Part shown: positions 7,416 to 10,894 of the stretch, piece by piece
Numbering within the stretch: position 1 is the stretch's first letter
How the letters are laid out: each line of letters opens with the position of its first letter
Assembly: GCA_002733735.2 (NCBI GenBank)
Contig: NVWT02000006.1
Coordinates: forward strand, 99,256 to 110,149
DNA: 10,894 nucleotides
Reading direction: 5' to 3'
Source: Robiginitomaculum sp.
GTDB lineage: Bacteria; Pseudomonadota; Alphaproteobacteria; Caulobacterales; Maricaulaceae
Notes under the pieces: generated by a model
Told to the model about the DNA's origin: nothing
Databases searched by the model: none
Seen by the model: the letters and a program-made list of their open reading frames with translations, nothing else
Program-made: the position numbers and the translations under genes

Positions 7416-8704
7416 GCAGGATTGCCCATCGCGGACGCATTGCCCACATGTTGCGCGACCCCGGATCCACAGGCGATGCAACAGCAATAGCATATTTTGC
7501 TGATGGTTGTTTGCTGGTGGAAAACGGCTTGGTTGTCGCTTGTGATCATTGGGATAAAGTCCTGCCTGATGCCGATAATTGGCAAATCATCAACCATGAT
7601 GATGCTCTGATCTTACCGGGTTTTGTCGATACCCATGTGCATTATCCGCAAAGCGATATTATCGGTGGCTATGGCGAACATTTAATGCACTGGCTAGATA
7701 ATTACGCGTTCCCAGTTGAACAAAAAATCGGCACTGATTTGGAATATGCCGCCAATGTCGCCGAGTTTTTCATCGAGCAGAGTTTGCAAAACGGAACTAC
7801 ATCGGCATTGGTATTTGCCACTGTTCACCAACATTCAGTTGATGCGATCTTTGAGGCGGCATTGGCCAAAAACATGCGCCTTATTGCCGGTAAGGTTTTG
7901 ATGGATCGCAATGCTCCCGAAGATTTATGCGAAACCGTAGAGCAGGGAAATATTGCAACACAAAAGCTAATCGAAAAATGGCACGGCAAAGCACGGTTGG
8001 GTTATGCAATAACCCCGCGTTTTGCCCCAACCAGCACTATGCAGCAATTATTGGCGGCTGGAGAATTATTACAGGCAAACCAGCAAGTATTGATGCACAC
8101 GCATTTGTCGGAAAACAAAAAGGAAATTGAACTGGTTGGTGAGCTGTTTCCTGATTGCGCTGACTATCTGGAAGTTTATGAAAAAGCTGGTCTTTTGTGT
8201 GAGCGTTCGGTGTTTGCCCATTGCGTGCATTTATCTTCATCTGAGCAACAACGCATTGCCAAAGCCGGAGCCAGTATTGCATTTTGTCCGACTTCTAATT
8301 TGTTTTTAGGCTCCGGCCTGTTTGATTTACGAGCAGCAAGGAATTGCGGCATCAATGTTGGCTTAGGAACTGATATTGGCGCCGGCACCAGTTTTTCAAT
8401 GTTAAGCACGCAGATGGAGGCCTATAAAGTCGGGCAGTTACAAGGCGATAGTTTGCACCCATTCGAGGCATTATATTTGGCGACATTGGGCGGGGCAAAG
8501 GCCTTACATGTGGAAGATAAAATCGGCAATTTTGCTTCGGGTAAAGAAGCGGATTTTGTGGTGCTAGACCTAAAAGCAACAAAAATACTGGCGCGAAGAA
8601 CTGCTAATGACCCTGATATTCGTGAGTTATTGTTTGTGCTTTCAGTACTTGGATCGTCTGACACGGTGCTGCAAACTTGGCTTGCTGGCGAGCGGGTTGT
8701 GTAA
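7412..8704 (+). CDS. guaD: Guanine deaminase
   Basis: GuaD deaminates guanine to xanthine plus ammonia, feeding the xanthine dehydrogenase encoded upstream. The 430 residues match the amidohydrolase-superfamily enzyme in length and motifs: LPGFVDTHVHYPQ with metal ligands His75 and His77, the guanine deaminase-specific GGYGEHLMHWLDNYAFP at 85-101, MHTHLSEN with His231 and the catalytic Glu234, VFAHCVHLS with His270, FCPTSNLFLGSGLF at 291-304, and GLGTDIGAGTSFSM with Asp321. The YGEHLMHWLDNYAFP segment separates it from chlorohydrolase or cytosine deaminase relatives. It is the last gene of the operon, starting in the allA stop (ATGA). No convincing rho-independent terminator follows. Confidence 0.95.
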   Translation: MSRIAHRGRIAHMLRDPGSTGDATAIAYFADGCLLVENGLVVACDHWDKVLPDADNWQIINHDDALILPGFVDTHVHYPQSDIIGGYGEHLMHWLDNYAFPVEQKIGTDLEYAANVAEFFIEQSLQNGTTSALVFATVHQHSVDAIFEAALAKNMRLIAGKVLMDRNAPEDLCETVEQGNIATQKLIEKWHGKARLGYAITPRFAPTSTMQQLLAAGELLQANQQVLMHTHLSENKKEIELVGELFPDCADYLEVYEKAGLLCERSVFAHCVHLSSSEQQRIAKAGASIAFCPTSNLFLGSGLFDLRAARNCGINVGLGTDIGAGTSFSMLSTQMEAYKVGQLQGDSLHPFEALYLATLGGAKALHVEDKIGNFASGKEADFVVLDLKATKILARRTANDPDIRELLFVLSVLGSSDTVLQTWLAGERVV

Positions 8705-8755
8705 AAGTTTTCATTTTACAACTATTCCTTTACCGGTTTGGTTTATGCTTGGCTT

Positions 8756-9190
8756 ATGAAACAATTTATCAAAATTATTGCCCTGTCATTATTGGGTATT
8801 GTTATGGTTGCTAGCTCGCCAGCTTTGGCGGCTCCTTCTGGTGATTCTGGTAAAAAATCATCACGCACCAGCGCCAATCCTAATTTTGTAGAATTCCCGC
8901 AAATGATCTCCAGCGTACTTGATGGTTATCGGGTGCGTGGAATGATTATTCTTGGCTTTGGCCTGGAAATAGAAGACGATGATTTGCGCTACAAAACCAC
9001 AAAGCTTCTACCGCGATTACAAGATAGCTATAATCGCGAATTTAATATCTATGCCAGCACATTATATCGTTCCGGGGAATTACCCGATGCCGAACATATT
9101 TCAAAACGCATGCAGATGATAACCGACCGCATTCTCGGCAAAGACAAGGCAGTGTTCCTTATTTCCAATTTAATGGTTCGACAGAATTAG
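8756..9190 (+). CDS. Exported small protein with FliL-like domain, function unknown
   Basis: The product is 144 residues with a clear Sec signal peptide: MKQFIK, a hydrophobic stretch at about 7-20, and a likely cleavage after SSPALA at residue 25. The mature part (FVEFPQMISSVLDGYRVRGMIILGFGLEI, then LRYKTTKLLPRLQDSYN, then KRMQMITDRILGKDKAVFLISNLMV) has the layout of FliL: a strand-rich segment, a helix listing KxxxLxPRLxDxx, and a closing helix plus a final strand. True FliL has an uncleaved membrane helix and sits in flagellar operons; neither holds here, so it is better seen as the alphaproteobacterial FliL-like signal-peptide protein of unknown role. The ATG at 8756 is chosen because the frame's only earlier starts, such as TTG at 8738, would spoil the signal peptide. 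No clear Shine-Dalgarno sequence is seen. Confidence 0.72.
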   Translation: MKQFIKIIALSLLGIVMVASSPALAAPSGDSGKKSSRTSANPNFVEFPQMISSVLDGYRVRGMIILGFGLEIEDDDLRYKTTKLLPRLQDSYNREFNIYASTLYRSGELPDAEHISKRMQMITDRILGKDKAVFLISNLMVRQN

Positions 9191-9246
9191 CCAAAACCTT
9201 GAGCGGCTAGTATTGAAACGGCGGTTATTTCATGAGAGATATAATC

Positions 9247-9681
9247 ATGAAACTAAATGAATTAGAAAAAACAGTTCTCATACAATATATGGAAGACTTG
9301 AGGATTCCATTGGAAAGCGTGGACATTATTGAAGAGATAGAACTTGAATCACGAGACTTCACTGGTGTGGGGTTTCTGTCAACCTTGAAGCAACCTTTGA
9401 CGATAAAGGTTGGTGAAGCGACTACAGGTGATGGTGATGTCAATGCTATTCTAAATTCTTCTATGCATACTGGTTATCTATTTATTGTAAGGGATGGTTA
9501 TCTCGACACCATTGAAGGATATAATTATGAAGGCGAGCCGTGGCCAAAAGAAATTTCAAACATTGAAATATACAAAATTGAGCCTGAGCAACCAGACGGG
9601 AGTGATCAGAAAAAAACCCGAGGAATTTCCTTTCAACGCTTTTGGGGTGAACTTAGGTCTGCGCTAAGGGGTTGGTTCTGA
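9247..9681 (+). CDS. Uncharacterised 144-residue acidic protein (possible immunity-like or accessory protein)
   Basis: I do not recognise this gene by name. It encodes 144 residues without signal peptide or membrane helix, rich in Glu and Asp. An N-terminal helix (MKLNELEKTVLIQYMEDLRI) is followed by a strand-rich part with FTGVGFLSTLKQPLTIKVGE and GYLFIVRDGYLDTIEGYNYE ending in GEPWP at 96-100. The tail is charged, then aromatic (ISFQRFWGELRSALRGWF). The 'GxLFxVxDGxLxxLEGYxYxxxxWP' pattern reminds me of small cytoplasmic proteins found in accessory and toxin-immunity loci, but this is only a recollection. The ATG at 9247 is favoured over 9232 because GAGAG at 9234-9238 sits 8 bases ahead. 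Its stop is one base before the next gene's ATG. Composition is more AT-rich than the operon, suggesting acquisition. Confidence 0.7.
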   Translation: MKLNELEKTVLIQYMEDLRIPLESVDIIEEIELESRDFTGVGFLSTLKQPLTIKVGEATTGDGDVNAILNSSMHTGYLFIVRDGYLDTIEGYNYEGEPWPKEISNIEIYKIEPEQPDGSDQKKTRGISFQRFWGELRSALRGWF

Positions 9682-9682
9682 A

Positions 9683-9745
9683 ATGAAGAAGATAATGCAA
9701 CTTATAGCAGTCTTCATCTTAATCGGTGCATTTTCAATTGTTTAG
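9683..9745 (+). other. Truncated leader ORF: membrane-anchor or signal sequence cut off by a stop
   Basis: An ATG one base after the previous gene's stop opens a 20-codon frame, MKKIMQLIAVFILIGAFSIV, then TAG at 9743. It looks exactly like a signal peptide or N-terminal membrane anchor, and AAGGGG at 9666-9671 could serve as its ribosome binding site. It ends where the long frame at 9726-10229 begins, one reading frame away. If one T of the TTTT run at 9731-9734 were absent, the two would fuse as IGAFQLFSFFYNNKYH, lengthening a continuous hydrophobic helix. It is therefore best read as the detached 5' end of the next gene, broken by a 1-base insertion or a sequencing error. Confidence 0.6.
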
Positions 9746-10229
9746 TTTTTTTTACAATAATAAATATCACTCATCAGATGCTGAAAATCATTATCTCTCG
9801 AAATCCAATGCTTTCTATACTGTATCAAAAGAGGTTTGGACGAAGATGATTGAGTTGGATAAATGGGTAAAAGAAAACCCTGAGTCCGCAATTCAACAAC
9901 ATTTCTCAATTAAATATAGGCAATACCGCAATCTCGGTGAATTAATGTATATGTTATTATATTTAAGCGTGAATGCTCTTGCTAACGAGGAAGATGAGGC
10001 ATTTAGTATTGCTACGGAGATTTTTGAGAAAGAAGTATTAGAGTCACTGGATGAACATGACCGCTGCTATATTATAATTTATATATTAGACATATTTGAT
10101 GAAAGATTCAATAAACTCCCAGATTGTTTTTCTGATGTATTTATATTTAAGCCCAATCTAAGAAAAGTGCATAATAGACTGCAAATTACTTTTAGAATAG
10201 ATTGGAAGGCGCTGCCAAAGGCATGGTAA
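9726..10229 (+). CDS. Uncharacterised protein, body of a gene whose 5' end is probably frameshifted
   Basis: I do not recognise this protein. The open frame from GTG at 9726 gives 167 residues, mostly helical and charged: KMIELDKWVKENPESAIQQH, then YRNLGELMYMLLYLSVNAL, EEDEAFSIATEIFEKEVLES, DRCYIIIYILDIFDERFNKL, and a basic C-terminal part (PNLRKVHNRLQITFRIDWKA). The GTG has no ribosome binding site and overlaps the leader frame at 9683, so the native gene probably began at 9683 and encoded about 181 residues with an N-terminal membrane anchor. If the shift is real, translation might restart only at ATG 9846 (residue 41). It follows the 9247 gene so closely that the two look like one transcription unit. 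GC content is low, about 28% over 10021-10140, unlike the purine operon. Acquisition by transfer is likely. Confidence 0.6.
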   Translation: MHFQLFSFFYNNKYHSSDAENHYLSKSNAFYTVSKEVWTKMIELDKWVKENPESAIQQHFSIKYRQYRNLGELMYMLLYLSVNALANEEDEAFSIATEIFEKEVLESLDEHDRCYIIIYILDIFDERFNKLPDCFSDVFIFKPNLRKVHNRLQITFRIDWKALPKAW

Positions 10230-10390
10230 GACTAAAACGGTTATTCCAAGCTAAGGTCATTTCGGGCAGAAAGTATGTGGCAAGTTGAAACCATTTTGCC
10301 AGTGCTTCTGATCAGTGGCGGTTGGTTGGTCAAACAATGCTATATGTACCCGATGTATCGGTCTATGGGCAGGTAAACGCCGCTACCCCT
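10230..10390. other. Gap between convergent genes, no terminator seen
   Basis: This 161-base stretch separates the plus-strand unknown gene from the minus-strand SDR gene. I looked for a GC-rich hairpin followed by a T run on either strand and found none. The only structure I can point to is the 33-codon frame at 10275-10376. Base composition moves back from AT-rich toward that of the purine operon across this gap, so the right border of the presumed acquired segment may lie here. Confidence 0.4.
10275..10376 (+). CDS. Possible 33-residue membrane micropeptide
   Basis: In the 161-base gap between the unknown gene and the SDR gene, ATG at 10275 opens a 33-codon frame ending in TAA at 10374. 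The peptide starts MWQVETILPVLLISGGWLV and ends KQCYMYPMYRSMGR. It has one hydrophobic stretch (about residues 6-18) and a positively charged C-terminal tail, the shape of small single-pass membrane proteins. No strong Shine-Dalgarno sequence precedes it (GGGC at 10264-10267, AGAAAG just before the ATG). A frame this short can occur by chance, so this is only a candidate. Confidence 0.25.
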   Translation: MWQVETILPVLLISGGWLVKQCYMYPMYRSMGR

Positions 10391-10894
10391 TTATTGTGCG
10401 CTCATGCCGCCATCGATTTTTAGCTCAATCCCAGTGATAAACCTGCTTTCGTCCGAAGCCAAATAAACCGCCGCATAGGCAACATCATCTGGATCACCGA
10501 TGCGCCCCATCGGAATGCCACGGGTCAACACATGATCGCGCTGCTTGTCATCTTTAAGCCCTAATGCTTCGGTTATACCGTCAAGTATTGGCGTGCGGAT
10601 GAAAACTGGATGAATGGAGTTCGAGCGAATGTCATAGCCGGAACTGGCGCAATGCAAAGCCACAGACTTTGAAAGCAACCAAACGGCGGCTTTGGCGGCA
10701 TTATAACCGGCCATTGATCCGGCGGCATATAATCCGGCGATTGATGACATGTTGAGGATTGATCCGGGTTGGCTTTGTTTTAGGTATTTCATTGCGTGTT
10801 TGCAGCCCAAAAACACCGAATCAGCATCAATGCTCATCACCCGTTTCCAGTTTTCAAAGCTTTCGTCCTCGATCGATCCCATAGTGCCAATGCC
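10391..10894 (-). CDS. Short-chain dehydrogenase/reductase (SDR), partial, N-terminus outside window
   Basis: The gene enters from the right edge; the C-terminal 167 residues are visible, ending at TAA (10393-10391). The visible part starts GIGTMGSIEDESFENW, just after the usual NNAG segment, so the TGxxxGxG cofactor loop is missing from view. The classical SDR active site is present: LNMSSIAG with the catalytic Ser, and YNAAK with Tyr and Lys. It ends GIELKIDGGMSAQ, the typical C-terminus. The position that usually carries the fourth catalytic residue, Asn (INxDGVFLG), reads IDADSVFLG. The substrate cannot be told: candidates are hydroxysteroid, cyclic alcohol or 3-oxoacyl substrates with NAD(P)H. 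Its orientation and distance suggest no functional link to purine breakdown. Composition is like the operon, so it is probably part of the core chromosome. Confidence 0.88.
   Translation of the reverse strand, partial: GIGTMGSIEDESFENWKRVMSIDADSVFLGCKHAMKYLKQSQPGSILNMSSIAGLYAAGSMAGYNAAKAAVWLLSKSVALHCASSGYDIRSNSIHPVFIRTPILDGITEALGLKDDKQRDHVLTRGIPMGRIGDPDDVAYAAVYLASDESRFITGIELKIDGGMSAQ

Noticed and set aside
8700..8720. Inverted repeat TGTAAAA / TTTTACA at the end of guaD as a terminator
   Set aside because: The stem is 7 bp, mostly A-T, overlaps the stop codon and is not followed by a T run, so it would be a poor terminator.
8738..8755. TTG at 8738 as start of the FliL-like gene
   Set aside because: It adds VYAWL ahead of a normal signal peptide start and has no ribosome binding site; the ATG at 8756 gives a classical signal peptide.
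9191..9231. TTGAGC at 9199 with TTATTT at 9225 as a promoter for the unknown gene pair
   Set aside because: The spacing is 20 bases and both hexamers match poorly, so no promoter can be supported here.
9746..9753. Run of eight T as a slippery site for programmed frameshifting
   Set aside because: The run lies after the TAG at 9743-9745, so slippage there cannot rescue the leader frame.
1..10894. CRISPR array, tRNA, rRNA, insertion sequence or attachment site
   Set aside because: No regular repeat-spacer pattern, tRNA-like sequence, transposase or flanking direct repeats were seen.

Overview
The window is bacterial and most likely from an alphaproteobacterium of the Hyphomicrobiales (Rhizobiales), possibly a moderately AT-rich Brucella/Bartonella-like lineage. 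This rests on three things: the gene content (PuuE/HiuH/XdhABC/PuuD/AllA/GuaD purine catabolism with the cytochrome c-type urate oxidase PuuD), the split XdhA/XdhB xanthine dehydrogenase, and an intergenic element at about 655-747 that resembles the dispersed repeats of that order as I remember them. The order is a fair inference; the genus is a guess.

Positions 1-638 (minus strand) hold the first two thirds of allantoinase PuuE, cut by the left edge. A 165-bp divergent intergenic region (639-803) carries a small hairpin, a strikingly symmetric 41-bp nested palindrome, a -10-like TATAAT and the ribosome binding sites for both flanking genes.

Positions 804-8704 (plus strand) form one compact operon of seven genes: hiuH, xdhA, xdhB, xdhC, puuD, allA, guaD. 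Every junction is an overlap (TAATG, ATGA or 11 bp), so translation is probably coupled throughout. With puuE, the operon covers guanine to xanthine (GuaD), xanthine to urate (XdhAB, matured by XdhC), urate to 5-hydroxyisourate (PuuD), 5-hydroxyisourate to OHCU (HiuH), allantoin to allantoate (PuuE) and ureidoglycolate to glyoxylate plus urea (AllA). Two steps have no gene here: OHCU decarboxylase (UraD) and the enzyme that turns allantoate into ureidoglycolate. They are expected elsewhere, most simply downstream of puuE beyond the left edge.

Positions 8756-9190 encode a small exported protein with a FliL-like periplasmic domain. From about 9232 to 10229 composition turns visibly AT-rich (about 28% GC by hand count over 10021-10140) and holds two closely spaced genes I do not recognise. 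The second appears to have lost its membrane-anchor leader through a 1-base frameshift near 9731-9742. This looks like a small acquired cassette. Positions 10230-10390 are mostly featureless apart from a possible 33-codon membrane micro-ORF. The window closes with the C-terminal part of a short-chain dehydrogenase/reductase on the minus strand (10391-10894), cut by the right edge.

The main part of the window is well-understood metabolism. The points most worth a second look are the nested palindrome, the frameshifted AT-rich gene pair and the micro-ORF. I do not see a convincing new biological system here.
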